Position numbers and translations under genes: made by a program. Positions 25,236-34,503 of a stretch of 64,000 bases of DNA are shown piece by piece; positions within the stretch are counted from its first letter, which is position 1, and the number at the start of each line of letters is the position of its first letter. A model generated the notes under the pieces. It made no database searches. It was not told the DNA's origin and saw only the letters and a program-made list of their open reading frames with translations. Source of the DNA: CACKLF01 sp002725175 (lineage in GTDB: Bacteria > Pseudomonadota > Alphaproteobacteria > Rhodobacterales > Rhodobacteraceae); NCBI GenBank assembly GCA_002725175.2, contig PBQX02000038.1, positions 1 through 64,000 of the forward strand, written 5' to 3'.

Positions 25236-26330
25236 ATGATAGCTAAAGAAANAAAACTACCATTAAAAATGAAAGCAGTTCTAACTGAGGGAATAGGTGG
25301 TTATGATAAGTTGAACTATACTGAAGTAGAAACACCTACAATCTCAAAAAATGAAGTTNTATTAAAGGTTTTAGCTGCNGGAATAAATAATACGGATATT
25401 AACACTCGTATCGGTTGGTACTCATCTAAAATTAATGCTGATACTGATGCATTATCAAAATCAAAGTTCCAAAACTCGAATCAAAAATCTGGATTAGGAT
25501 GGAATGGAACCACTAACTTTCCACTCATTCAGGGAACCGATTGTTGTGGNGAGGTTGTGTCGGTAGGTTCAGATGCGGTAAAAAACTTGATAGGNAAAAG
25601 NGTCCTTGTTAGGCCATGTATGAAATTACGAGGNCTGGGATCAGCTGAGAGAGTTTGGATGGCATCTGACTTTGATGGAGCTTTCTCTGAGTATGTTAAG
25701 GTACCCTTTAAAGAGGTCTTTCCAGTTAACTCTAATTGGACCNATGCTGAACTTGCCAGCATACCATGTGCTTATGGAACAGCAGAAAATATGTTGTTTC
25801 GATCAAAATGTGGNGGAAAAACAAAAATTCTGATTACAGGNGCATCAGGTGGTGTTGGATCTGCTGCAGTACAATTAGCAAAAAGAAGAGGTGCCAATGT
25901 CTCCATTCTCACAAGCTCCAAAAAGAAGAACTTCTTCAAAGAGTTTGATCTATCGTATATTGCGGTAGGTGTTGAAGAGTTAATATCCTCTTTTGGAGAA
26001 AGATCATTCGATATAGTTCTTGATCCTGTAGGAGGTCAAATTTTTCCATCTCTCTTAAAATTACTAAAAAAGGGAGGAACTTATATTTCATCTGGAGCAA
26101 TAGCAGGTCCCGTAGTCAATCTGGATCTTCGGGATTTGTATTTAAAGGATTTAAAAGTTTTGGGAGCAACAGCTTGGAGTGATAATATTTTTCCTAATCT
26201 GATAGGTTATATCGAAAAGGATGAGATTAAACCTATAGTTGCTGAGACCTTTCCTCTTAAAGATATAGTTGAGGCACAAAAAAAGTTCTTAAAGAAGAGG
26301 CATCTAGGTAAGTTTATTTTAGTTCCTTAA
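25236..26330 (+). CDS. MDR-family zinc-binding alcohol dehydrogenase/quinone oxidoreductase-like protein
   Basis: A 364-residue medium-chain dehydrogenase/reductase. The N-terminal GroES-like domain (LNYTEVETPTISKNEV; GTDCC-x-EVVSVGSD) contains an insertion of about 35 residues between the first strands. The Rossmann fold shows ASGGVGSAAVQLAKRRGA and DIVLDPVGG. Classical zinc ligands are not clear, which favours the quinone-reductase side. It is divergent from the methanethiol oxidase operon and shares its promoter region. The ATG at 25236 is used; the ATG at 25269 (MKAVLTEG) would match the family start equally well. Several N codons. Confidence 0.8.
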   Translation: MIAKEXKLPLKMKAVLTEGIGGYDKLNYTEVETPTISKNEVXLKVLAXGINNTDINTRIGWYSSKINADTDALSKSKFQNSNQKSGLGWNGTTNFPLIQGTDCCXEVVSVGSDAVKNLIXKXVLVRPCMKLRXLGSAERVWMASDFDGAFSEYVKVPFKEVFPVNSNWTXAELASIPCAYGTAENMLFRSKCXGKTKILITXASGGVGSAAVQLAKRRGANVSILTSSKKKNFFKEFDLSYIAVGVEELISSFGERSFDIVLDPVGGQIFPSLLKLLKKGGTYISSGAIAGPVVNLDLRDLYLKDLKVLGATAWSDNIFPNLIGYIEKDEIKPIVAETFPLKDIVEAQKKFLKKRHLGKFILVP

Positions 26331-26348
26331 AGGCACTCATTTAGCTAA

Positions 26349-26942
26349 TTAAATTTTTTGACAAAAAATGTGCATGATTTCGATTGGCTTTTTCTCAAAA
26401 CTTAAACTTTCTCTTATGGATATATCTTTTATGCTGAACCCAATTTTTTCGAGTTCTTGGCTTAACTCTTGTTTTTCGCGAGGCACATAGAGACGTCCTA
26501 AATTGTCACGATAGGAATTTTTTCCCTTATGTATGCCTAAATAAAATATTCCTTTTTCTTTGAGAATTTCATAAATAACTGCATAAGCTTTTTTTTGATC
26601 TTCCTTCATGAGGTGCTGTAGCGAAAATGAAGCCCAGGCTCCATCGAACTCATTTTTCATCTTAAGGCTCAAAATACTACCTGCAACGGTTTTCAATTTT
26701 GGGAAAGTTTCTAATCTTTTGATCATTTTTGAAGAGGGATCTAAAGCCATTACAGAACCTATTTTTTCAGAGAACCAAATGGAGCTATGACCTGCCCCAC
26801 AACCTATGTCGATTATCGAATTTGCTTCATGAATAAGGCTAAGCAACTTACTTTCCAACTTGAAAGACGAATTACTTTTCGACCAGTCACTATATTTGGC
26901 AACATTTTTATCATAGAAGTTTATTGTCTTTTTGTCGTACAT
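26349..26942 (-). CDS. Class I SAM-dependent methyltransferase
   Basis: A 197-residue methyltransferase. Motif I is IDIGCGAGHSS at about residues 42-52, followed by VMALDPSS (ribose-binding Asp) and FDGAWASFSLQHL (motif IV region). The substrate is unknown; the small size and lack of extra domains suggest a small-molecule substrate. It converges on the MDR gene and is divergent from the Liv-type transporter operon. Confidence 0.78.
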   Translation of the reverse strand: MYDKKTINFYDKNVAKYSDWSKSNSSFKLESKLLSLIHEANSIIDIGCGAGHSSIWFSEKIGSVMALDPSSKMIKRLETFPKLKTVAGSILSLKMKNEFDGAWASFSLQHLMKEDQKKAYAVIYEILKEKGIFYLGIHKGKNSYRDNLGRLYVPREKQELSQELEKIGFSIKDISIRESLSFEKKPIEIMHIFCQKI

Positions 26943-27056
26943 TTTTCTTCCAATGTTGTTGCTTTATCTTTTGACCCTTTTGTTTTATTTTATTTTTCGA
27001 GGATAGCATACAGAATATATTATTAGGTAGCATTATCTGAAAATGGGGGAAGAAAT

Positions 27057-27932
27057 TTGGAATTATTTCAATTGCTATTAAGCGGATTGGCTAGTGGATG
27101 TGTTTATGGGTTAATAGCATTAGGATTTGTACTAATTTATAAGGCAACAGAAGCGATTAATTTTGCCCAAGGCGATATGATGATGTTTGGGGCTTTCATC
27201 ACTATTTGGCTGACGAATTCTGGATACAATAATTTACCATTCTTGTTTTCAGTTCCACTAATGATATTAATTATGGGAGCATTCGGGTTTTTGATTGAAA
27301 GAATTTTTCTTAGGCAGGTTATTGGCCAGTCTCAAATAGCTATAGCAATTTTAACAATTGCTCTCGGGTTTGTCTTAAGGTTTCTTGCAGGTGCTATTTG
27401 GGGCCATGAGCCTCATTTCTTGGAAAGTCCTATGGTTGGTAAAAATATTTACCTGAATGGCGCTGTTTTGGGGTTGGCTGAAATTTTTGTAATTCTTGTA
27501 ACGATCTTACTAACCGGCCTTCTATATTTTTTCTTTGCGAAAACGAAATTGGGCATCGCTATGGTTGCCGCGTCCCAAAATCAGTTAGCTGCTTTTTATG
27601 TTGGCATACCGGTTAAGAGAGTACAGTCTTTGACTTGGGTTATAGCGGGAATATTAGCCGGTATAGCCGGCATGTTATTTTCAGCAAAAGGTTCTGTCGA
27701 TCCAATAACAGGTCTTCTCGGGATCAAGGCATTTGCTGCAGCTGTAATAGGTGGCTTTGGATCTTTGCCTGGTGCTCTGATCGGAGGTCTAATAATTGGC
27801 CTTATCGAACCTTTTTCAGGAAGATATCTCCCATCAGGTTTTAGTCATCTAGTGCCATACATAGTTTTAGTTTTGGTACTAATCTTAAGACCTCACGGAT
27901 TATTTAGCCAGATATCTCATAAGAAGGTTTAA
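27057..27932 (+). CDS. Branched-chain amino acid-type ABC transporter permease, LivH-like
   Basis: A 291-residue inner-membrane permease with the LivH opening LLSGLASGCVYGLIALGFVLIY and TEAINFAQGDMMM, and the conserved late segment GGFGSLPGALIGGLIIGL. The start is a TTG at 27057 preceded by GGGGGAAG; the nearby ATG at 27043 is out of frame. It opens a six-gene operon (H, M, G, F, acyl-CoA ligase, K). Liv-type importers also carry aromatic acids, amides and urea, so leucine transport is only one option. Confidence 0.92.
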   Translation: MELFQLLLSGLASGCVYGLIALGFVLIYKATEAINFAQGDMMMFGAFITIWLTNSGYNNLPFLFSVPLMILIMGAFGFLIERIFLRQVIGQSQIAIAILTIALGFVLRFLAGAIWGHEPHFLESPMVGKNIYLNGAVLGLAEIFVILVTILLTGLLYFFFAKTKLGIAMVAASQNQLAAFYVGIPVKRVQSLTWVIAGILAGIAGMLFSAKGSVDPITGLLGIKAFAAAVIGGFGSLPGALIGGLIIGLIEPFSGRYLPSGFSHLVPYIVLVLVLILRPHGLFSQISHKKV

Positions 27933-27933
27933 G

Positions 27934-29034
27934 ATGAGAGTTGTATTTAAGACATCGTACGATAATGACATTAATTTGTTCAAAGATAAAATTCATTTCT
28001 TGCAATATGTTTTTCTTTTAGTTTTTGCCTTAGCTTTACCTTTTATTGTTAATGACTATTACCTGGGAGAGGTTGCGCTTGTATTAATATGGGCTATAGC
28101 AGGAATGGGCCTAATGGTGCTAGTCGGACATAGTGGTCAAGTAAGCTTGGGCCATGCTGCCTTTATGGCGATTGGAGCCTATTCAGTTGTCATTTTGCAG
28201 AGTCGGTTTGGATTACCGTTTATAGTGTCTTTACCTCTGGCAGGGTTACTTTCGTCATTTCTGGGTATTTTGATAGCGGTACCAACAGCAAAATTACATG
28301 GAATATACTTGGCAATTTTGACACTTGCGGTTTCGATTTTGGTAGAAGATATAATAGTTTTGGCTGATCCATTAACTGGAGGTGTAAATGGTATATTTGC
28401 TCCTGACATAGAAATTTTTTCGATTAACTTTAATAGATACGGGAACATAGATGGCCTATATTGGCTAATCCTATTCATTACAGTAGTTTTTATCATAGGG
28501 TACAAGAATATTCTTAGATCACCTTTGGGGCGAGCCTTCTCGGCAGTTAGAGATAGTGAGGTGTCTGCCCTTGCCATGGGAATTAATATTGCAAGAACCA
28601 GAACATTAGCTTTTGCAATTTCATGTTTTATTACTGGTATTGCCGGGGCACTATTTGGTCATTTTGTTACGGTATTTAATTACGAGACATTTAATGTGGT
28701 ATTATCAATAAATTTATTATTAATGATAGTCATTGGAGGGTTGGGGTCTATACATGGCGCGTTTTTTGGAGCTATGGTCATAGGTTTTCTTCCAATTATT
28801 ATTTCATTTTTTAGAGATCATTTCTTAAATGATATAGGAATAAATTTGATGAATTTTCCAGGCATCGAAACAGGAATTTTTAGTTTGATTTTAATTCTTT
28901 TCATTTTGTTTGAGCCGTTTGGAATATATGGGCGTTGGCTAAAAATCCGAACCTATTTTCAACTTTTTCCACTTTATAGAAAAGATATGTTTAAGAGGCA
29001 AAAGAGTTATCTAAAGACCGAAAGGGTGAGATGA
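27934..29034 (+). CDS. Branched-chain amino acid-type ABC transporter permease, LivM-like
   Basis: A 366-residue second permease. It has the LivM hallmarks LVGHSGQVSLGHAAFMAIGAY, LYLAILTLAVSILVEDI and GGLGSIHGAFFGA. A basic C-terminal tail of about 35 residues (RTYFQLFPLYRKDMFKRQKS region) extends beyond the last membrane helix into the cytoplasm. It begins one base after the LivH-like stop and overlaps the LivG-like gene by ATGA (29031-29034). Confidence 0.92.
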   Translation: MRVVFKTSYDNDINLFKDKIHFLQYVFLLVFALALPFIVNDYYLGEVALVLIWAIAGMGLMVLVGHSGQVSLGHAAFMAIGAYSVVILQSRFGLPFIVSLPLAGLLSSFLGILIAVPTAKLHGIYLAILTLAVSILVEDIIVLADPLTGGVNGIFAPDIEIFSINFNRYGNIDGLYWLILFITVVFIIGYKNILRSPLGRAFSAVRDSEVSALAMGINIARTRTLAFAISCFITGIAGALFGHFVTVFNYETFNVVLSINLLLMIVIGGLGSIHGAFFGAMVIGFLPIIISFFRDHFLNDIGINLMNFPGIETGIFSLILILFILFEPFGIYGRWLKIRTYFQLFPLYRKDMFKRQKSYLKTERVR

Positions 29035-29789
29035 GTTTTTTAAGTTTAGAAAATGTTACAATCAGTTTTGGCGGCATTAGGGCGGTCAAGAATGTTTCAT
29101 TAGATATCAAAGAAGGTGAAATCTTCGCCTTGGTTGGTCCAAATGGTGCTGGAAAGTCAACAATCTTTAATTTGATCTCCAGGCTTTATAAACAAAATGA
29201 AGGTAACATTTTTTTTGATGGAAAATCATTAAACCAGCTAAAGCCATTTGATATGCCTGGCATTGGCATTGCGAGAACCTTTCAAAACATCGAGCTTTTT
29301 GGAAATGCTACTGTCTTACAAAACCTCCTAGTAGGAACTAATGTTAGAAAATCTAGTAATTTCCTTTCAGAAATACTTTTCACTCGGTCTGTACGTAAAG
29401 AAGAAGTAACGAGCAGAGTTATGGTTGAAGAGGTCATGGACTTTTTAGACCTTCAACAATATCGGGAAAAATACATAATGGGTCTATCCTATGGGACTAG
29501 AAAAATTGTCGAGTTAGGTAGGGCTTTGGCTCTAAAGCCCAAGGTTTTACTTTTAGATGAACCTGCGTCAGGTCTATCAGCCGAGGAGACAGAAGATCTA
29601 GCCTTTTGGATTGAAGATATTAAAAAGATAATGGGGATTACTGTTTTAATGGTCGAGCATAATCTAAATTTGGTAAATAAGGTTGCAGATAGAGTTGCAG
29701 CACTTGTAGATGGTGAAATAATTAGCGTTGGAAACCCAAAATCCGTGCAGAGTGATCCAAAAGTTATTGAAGCGTACATTGGGGTCTGA
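29031..29789 (+). CDS. Liv-type ABC transporter ATP-binding protein, LivG-like
   Basis: A 252-residue ATPase. Walker A GPNGAGKS is at 36-43, the Q-loop segment is IARTFQNIELF, the signature is the LivG-type LSYGTRKIVELGRAL rather than LSGGQ, and Walker B is LLLDEPASGL with switch MVEHNL. It partners the LivF-like ATPase three bases downstream. Confidence 0.93.
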   Translation: MSFLSLENVTISFGGIRAVKNVSLDIKEGEIFALVGPNGAGKSTIFNLISRLYKQNEGNIFFDGKSLNQLKPFDMPGIGIARTFQNIELFGNATVLQNLLVGTNVRKSSNFLSEILFTRSVRKEEVTSRVMVEEVMDFLDLQQYREKYIMGLSYGTRKIVELGRALALKPKVLLLDEPASGLSAEETEDLAFWIEDIKKIMGITVLMVEHNLNLVNKVADRVAALVDGEIISVGNPKSVQSDPKVIEAYIGV

Positions 29790-29792
29790 ATT

Positions 29793-30572
29793 ATGATCTC
29801 AAAGGAAGTAATACTTAGTGTGGAAAATATTGAGAGTTATTATGGCCCTATTATGGCTCTAAAAGGTGTATCCTTACAGGTTCGAAAAGGTTCTATAGTT
29901 TCTGTTTTAGGTGCCAATGGTGCTGGTAAGACGACTTTAATGAAAAACATTTCAGGGGTAATGGATCCTGAAAAAGGTAGAATTTTTCTTGAAAATGAGT
30001 CAGTTGAAGGTACAGAAGCAGACATTTTGGTTCGGAAAGGGGTGGCGCATGTTCCTGAAGGCCGTGAAGTATTTCCAATGCTGACTGTTGAGCAAAATTT
30101 ATTGATGGGTGCTTATACTAGAAGCGATAAAAAAGAAATAAGATATGATATGGAGCTTTTCTGCTCTTATTTCCCCATTCTAAAAACTCGTTTTGAACAA
30201 ATGGCTCTGACGTTATCAGGTGGGGAGCAGCAAATGCTAGCAATAGCTCGAGGCCTAATGTCAAAGCCTAAAATATTGCTTTTAGACGAGCCAAGTTTAG
30301 GGTTAAGCCCTAAGCTGGTTAAGGAAATTTTTGGTATTTTGAATAGGTTGAACAAGGATCAAGGTGTTACAATTCTCTTGGTAGAACAGAATGCAAAAGC
30401 GGCATTAGATATAGCAGATTTTGGCTATGTAATGGAATTAGGTCGAATAGTTTTAGATGGGAAAAGTTCTGAACTGAGTGAAGCGAAAGACATTCAGGAA
30501 TTTTATTTGGGAGCCAATCAGGAAAGCCAACTTGGTCAAAAAAGGTGGAAAAACCGAAAGACTTGGAGATGA
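29793..30572 (+). CDS. Liv-type ABC transporter ATP-binding protein, LivF-like
   Basis: A 259-residue ATPase with Walker A GANGAGKT at 40-47, VPEGREVFPMLTVEQNL (LivF hallmark), signature LSGGEQQMLAIARGL, and Walker B LLLDEPSLGLSP. It has a slightly extended, basic C-terminus (QKRWKNRKTWR). Its TGA overlaps the ATG of the acyl-CoA ligase (ATGA, 30569-30572), which ties ligase production to the transporter. Confidence 0.93.
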   Translation: MISKEVILSVENIESYYGPIMALKGVSLQVRKGSIVSVLGANGAGKTTLMKNISGVMDPEKGRIFLENESVEGTEADILVRKGVAHVPEGREVFPMLTVEQNLLMGAYTRSDKKEIRYDMELFCSYFPILKTRFEQMALTLSGGEQQMLAIARGLMSKPKILLLDEPSLGLSPKLVKEIFGILNRLNKDQGVTILLVEQNAKAALDIADFGYVMELGRIVLDGKSSELSEAKDIQEFYLGANQESQLGQKRWKNRKTWR

Positions 30573-32464
30573 AGAAAAAAGGCATGGTGTTACAAGATAA
30601 TTCTACTGAAGTGGTTGATGGTATTGAAATAAATAAAAACCTCTCTCAAGGACCATTTCTTGTAGATGGATGTGACACACTCCCAAAACTTTTCTTAAAA
30701 AGGTGTTTGGAGCTGCAAGAAAAGGTGGCTCATCGAGAAAAGGACTTAGGAATCTGGAAATCGTTTTCTTGGAGTGACTATTATCAACATGTAAAGCTTA
30801 TAGGTTTGGGTTTACACTCCTTAGGTTTGAAAAGAAATGATACCATTTCTATAATTTCTGAGGGAAGAAAAGAATGGATATATACGGATATTGCTACTCA
30901 ATGTATGGGTGCTGTATGTTCTGGTGTTTATACAACTGATTCTGCCCAGCAACTTTCTTATCAACTATCTAATTCAGATAGCATATTTTTATTTCTAGAT
31001 ACCGATGAGCAGTTAGATAAATTTTTAAGCATAATTCCTGAAGTCCCAAAATTAGTAAAAGCAATTGTTTATGATAGGAAAAATCTAGTTAGTTTTAATC
31101 ATGACAAAGTCATCTTCATGGACGAGCTTTATGATATTGGAAGGGAATTTTTGAGTAAAAATCCTGACTTTTTCGAAAATGAAATAGAAAAATCTAAACC
31201 GGAAGATGTGGCTATTATCGTTTATACCTCTGGAACAACCGGTGCCCCAAAAGGTGCAATGATAACTCAGGAGAATTTGTTGTATGCGGGGTCAACACAG
31301 AAGCATTTGATCCGTTTTTTCCCATCTGATGAATTGTTTTGCTTTCTACCTCTTTGTCACATTTATGAAAGAACAACATCCGGTCTTAACCCTATTATGA
31401 ATAAAACAACAGTTAATTTTGCGGAAAGCATTGAAACAGTTTTTGAAAATCTTCAGGAAGTTAGTCCAATGTATTTTGCTGGTGTACCGAGAATATATGA
31501 AAAAATTCATAGCAATTTTACCTTGGCTTTATCTGAGGCTACTAATCTATCAAAATGGATTTATGCCTTTGCTATATGGGTAGGTTTAAAGAAAGTAGAG
31601 TTTGATTTAGAGCAGAGTTCCGGTTCATTAGGTGTCAATTTACTAAATAAAATCTGTGATTTTCTAGTATTTAGAAATTTGAGACGTATGCTAGGTTTTG
31701 ATAGAATAACGAAGGCAGTAACGGGTGCAGCCCCAATTTCACCAGATTTGATTAAGTGGTATTTAGCTATTGGCGTGCCTATTGTTGAGGGTTACGGCAT
31801 GACTGAAACGGCTGCTGCAATGACCGTAAATATTCCTGAAAATAACAAAGTGGGAACTGTAGGAAGGTTATACCCTGGGTCTCATGTAAGGATAGCAGAT
31901 GACGGAGAAATACAGTTTAATTCACCAAGTGTTTTTAAAGGATACTATAAGAACAAAGATTTAACAGCTGAAGTATTTACGGATGACGGATGGTTTAAAA
32001 CTGGAGATCAGGGTAGCTTTGAAAATGATTTTTTAAAAATTACAGGTAGAATCAAAGATATTATTATAACAGACGGGGGAAAAAATATTGCCCCTGCAGA
32101 AATAGAGAATGCATTAAAATTTTCAAAGTTTATCGCAGATGTTATGGTTATAGGTGATGCAAAAAAGTATTTGACCGCCCTTATTTTGATTGATCAAGAA
32201 AATGTGGAACGACATGCTCAAGAAAACAGGATCCAATACTCAGATTTTAATTCATTGTGCAAATCAGATAAAATAAAAAAACTAATTGATAATGAGGTTC
32301 AAAAAGTTAATGATAAAGTTGCAAGAGTTGAGCAAATTAAAAAATTTAGGCTTATAGATGTGCTTCTTACAGCTGACGATGATGAAATGACAGCAACAAT
32401 GAAACTGAAGCGCGCAGTTGTTGAAAAAAACTATAAGTCTTTAATTAATTCCATGTACAAATAA
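30569..32464 (+). CDS. Long-chain-type AMP-dependent acyl-CoA synthetase
   Basis: An ANL-superfamily ligase of about 631 residues, of the long-chain FACS type. P-loop: IVYTSGTTGAPKGAMIT. A5 motif: EGYGMTETAAAM. Also seen: GWFKTGDQG and the C-terminal DGGKNIAPAEIE segment. A GTG at 30545 would add eight residues; I prefer the ATG at 30569, which forms an ATGA overlap with the livF-like stop. Being inside a Liv-type transport operon, between the ATPase and binding-protein genes, it probably activates an imported aromatic or fatty acid with CoA. The acid is not predictable. Confidence 0.88.
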   Translation: MKKKGMVLQDNSTEVVDGIEINKNLSQGPFLVDGCDTLPKLFLKRCLELQEKVAHREKDLGIWKSFSWSDYYQHVKLIGLGLHSLGLKRNDTISIISEGRKEWIYTDIATQCMGAVCSGVYTTDSAQQLSYQLSNSDSIFLFLDTDEQLDKFLSIIPEVPKLVKAIVYDRKNLVSFNHDKVIFMDELYDIGREFLSKNPDFFENEIEKSKPEDVAIIVYTSGTTGAPKGAMITQENLLYAGSTQKHLIRFFPSDELFCFLPLCHIYERTTSGLNPIMNKTTVNFAESIETVFENLQEVSPMYFAGVPRIYEKIHSNFTLALSEATNLSKWIYAFAIWVGLKKVEFDLEQSSGSLGVNLLNKICDFLVFRNLRRMLGFDRITKAVTGAAPISPDLIKWYLAIGVPIVEGYGMTETAAAMTVNIPENNKVGTVGRLYPGSHVRIADDGEIQFNSPSVFKGYYKNKDLTAEVFTDDGWFKTGDQGSFENDFLKITGRIKDIIITDGGKNIAPAEIENALKFSKFIADVMVIGDAKKYLTALILIDQENVERHAQENRIQYSDFNSLCKSDKIKKLIDNEVQKVNDKVARVEQIKKFRLIDVLLTADDDEMTATMKLKRAVVEKNYKSLINSMYK

Positions 32465-32486
32465 TATTCATCAAAGGGAGAAAAAA

Positions 32487-33644
32487 ATGAAAATACTAAA
32501 GGGAATAATATCGGGATTGATCACCAGCCTAGGGCTTAGCAGTATGGTGTATGCAGGCCAGGGTGTATCTGATACCGAAATCGTTATTGGTTCTAATCAG
32601 GATATGTCAGGGCCATTTGCTGCATTTGGAGCGCCTGCTATGGCGGCATCGAAACAGTACTTTGATAAAGTTAATGCTGCTGGTGGAGTCCATGGTAGAA
32701 CTATTAAGCTTGTTGTGGAAGATATGTCCTATCAGATGCCAAAAGCTCAGCAAAATCTTAATAAATTAGTTAATTCGGACAAGATTTTCGTTATGTATCA
32801 ACAGATGGGTACTCCGTTTAATCTAGCATCTTTTGAGCTTTTGGAAAGCAAGCAGATAGCTAATGTAGCCCCATTATCTGGGTCAGCTAGAATGGCAACC
32901 CCTTATAATGATTACAGATATGCTTCGACATCGGACTATGCTTCTGAAATCATGGCAGGAGTAGAGTACATTAATAAGGAAACAGGGGCAGCTGTTGTCT
33001 GTGCTATGTATTTACCAACTGATTTTGGAATGGATATTATGACCGGTGCAAAGGATGGGGCCGCTGCAGTTGGGATTAAATATGCTTCTGAAACCACACA
33101 CAAGCCCGATGAAGAAGATTTTGTTGGGGCACTTTCTAAGCTGAAGGGCGAAGGATGCGAAATAATCGCTTTGGCATTNGGNCTTAGACAGCAAATTACC
33201 GTGTTGGCAACTGCTAAAAAGCTTGGATGGATGGAAGCAAAGTTTTTAGGAGCTTCTGCATCGATGCATACAGCTGTAGCAAAAGTTCCTGGTGGACTTA
33301 CGGAAGGTTATTACGTATCAGCCGGATGGTCCGATTTGGTTTATCGAATGGAAAATCCAAAGGTAGCTGCCTGGGTCGCGGAGTATCAGGGTGAGTTTGG
33401 TGAGTTTCCAGGAACGGGCGCTCTTTTGGGACGCTCTGCTGCTGAGCAGTTGGTAATGGCTTTAGAAGCAGCGGGTAGGAACTTAACACCTGAAAGTTTT
33501 CAGAAAGCCATGGAATCTTTAGATTATTATGATGAACTGATTGGAAACCAAATTACTTTTGGGCCAAATGACCATGTTGGTTCCAAGGATATAATTATTT
33601 CCCAAATTATTGAGGGTAATTGGAAAGAATTGTTGCGTAAATAA
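32487..33644 (+). CDS. Liv-type ABC transporter substrate-binding protein (Leu/Ile/Val-binding family)
   Basis: A 385-residue periplasmic binding protein of type I fold. The signal peptide covers residues 1 to about 23 (ending VYA-GQG), then the mature opening SDTEIVIGSNQDMSGPFAAFG. The CaiB/LivK-type central region (MYLPTDFGMDIM) and LLGRSAAEQLVMALEAAG follow. The start has AAGGGAG upstream. Two adjacent N positions near 33179-33181 hide two residues. It ends the operon, before a strong hairpin at 33653. The binding pocket does not reveal the ligand. Confidence 0.92.
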   Translation: MKILKGIISGLITSLGLSSMVYAGQGVSDTEIVIGSNQDMSGPFAAFGAPAMAASKQYFDKVNAAGGVHGRTIKLVVEDMSYQMPKAQQNLNKLVNSDKIFVMYQQMGTPFNLASFELLESKQIANVAPLSGSARMATPYNDYRYASTSDYASEIMAGVEYINKETGAAVVCAMYLPTDFGMDIMTGAKDGAAAVGIKYASETTHKPDEEDFVGALSKLKGEGCEIIALAXXLRQQITVLATAKKLGWMEAKFLGASASMHTAVAKVPGGLTEGYYVSAGWSDLVYRMENPKVAAWVAEYQGEFGEFPGTGALLGRSAAEQLVMALEAAGRNLTPESFQKAMESLDYYDELIGNQITFGPNDHVGSKDIIISQIIEGNWKELLRK

Positions 33645-33652
33645 ATAGTTTT

Positions 33653-33681
33653 AGCAGGGGCCAAAATACTTGGCCCCTGCT
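33653..33681 (+). terminator. Terminator-like hairpin after the Liv-type operon
   Basis: A perfect 11-bp G+C-rich stem (AGCAGGGGCCA / TGGCCCCTGCT) with a 7-base loop starts 8 bases after the binding-protein stop. The following bases (TATCTG) are only modestly T-rich, so read-through into the phosphodiesterase gene, which begins 13 bases later, is possible. Confidence 0.7.
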
Positions 33682-33694
33682 TATCTGAAGTATC

Positions 33695-34423
33695 TTGCCA
33701 AAGCTAAAGTTCTTACCCATTGCTCATCGGGGAGGAAATACAGATTTTCCCGAAAACACCATTGCATCTTTTAAGAAAGCTTTGGAACTCGGCTACACTT
33801 GTATTGAAACAGATGTTCAAGTTTCATTAGATAAAGTTGTTTATGTTTATCATGATAGAGATTTCAAAAGACTTCTGGATATAGACAAAAAGTTTTCTGA
33901 TACTAGATCTGAAGAAATAGATACATATTTGTTAGCCGGTAAGCACAAAATTCCAAGACTTCAGGAAGTCTTTAATCAGTTTCCAGAAACTATCTTTAAC
34001 ATAGATGCAAAATCTTGGGATGTTGTGAAACCGTTGGCTGATATCATTAAAGAATCAAATGCAATGTCGCGCGTTTATATCGCTTCTTTTAGTGATAGAA
34101 GGGTCAGATATTTATCCAAAATTTTAGGTGGAAACGTTAAGACCGTTGCTGGAACTTTACAGGTTATTAAATTTATAATTGGTTTTTTAACAGGATTCCG
34201 GTTTTCATTTTCGGCTGATTTTATTCAAGTCCCTGAGAGAAAATTCGGAATCACGTTAGTATCTTATCGATCAATACAATATGCTAAAAGAATAAAGATT
34301 CCAGTTCATGTGTGGACTATAAATGATCAGCATAAAATGGCCTCACTTATTCAACTTGGAGTTAATGGAATAATGACAGACGAATGTGAAAAACTAAAAT
34401 TAGTGTTGGAAAAAAGCATTTAG
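33695..34423 (+). CDS. Glycerophosphodiester phosphodiesterase
   Basis: A 242-residue GDPD-family enzyme that hydrolyses glycerophosphodiesters to glycerol 3-phosphate and an alcohol. Catalytic and metal residues are visible: His11 and Arg12 in AHRGGN, Glu20 in FPENT, the Glu/Asp pair in CIETDVQ, and His in VYHDRDF. The later segment VHVWTINDQHKM with GVNGIMTDE is typical. There is no signal peptide, so it is cytoplasmic. The start is a TTG at 33695 just downstream of the hairpin; no ATG gives the conserved N-terminus. It may serve lipid-head-group phosphorus scavenging. Confidence 0.87.
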   Translation: MPKLKFLPIAHRGGNTDFPENTIASFKKALELGYTCIETDVQVSLDKVVYVYHDRDFKRLLDIDKKFSDTRSEEIDTYLLAGKHKIPRLQEVFNQFPETIFNIDAKSWDVVKPLADIIKESNAMSRVYIASFSDRRVRYLSKILGGNVKTVAGTLQVIKFIIGFLTGFRFSFSADFIQVPERKFGITLVSYRSIQYAKRIKIPVHVWTINDQHKMASLIQLGVNGIMTDECEKLKLVLEKSI

Positions 34424-34503
34424 GAAATTAGAATAATAGTTTAGTAAGAATTCACCTAGAATCTGTACATGGGTTATTAGATAAAGTTTAAAGCGGAGGT
34501 TTT

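Noticed and set aside
33653..33681. The hairpin as an operator for the phosphodiesterase gene
   Set aside because: Its G+C-rich stem placed 8 bases after a stop codon is the usual form of a transcript end; operator function has no support.
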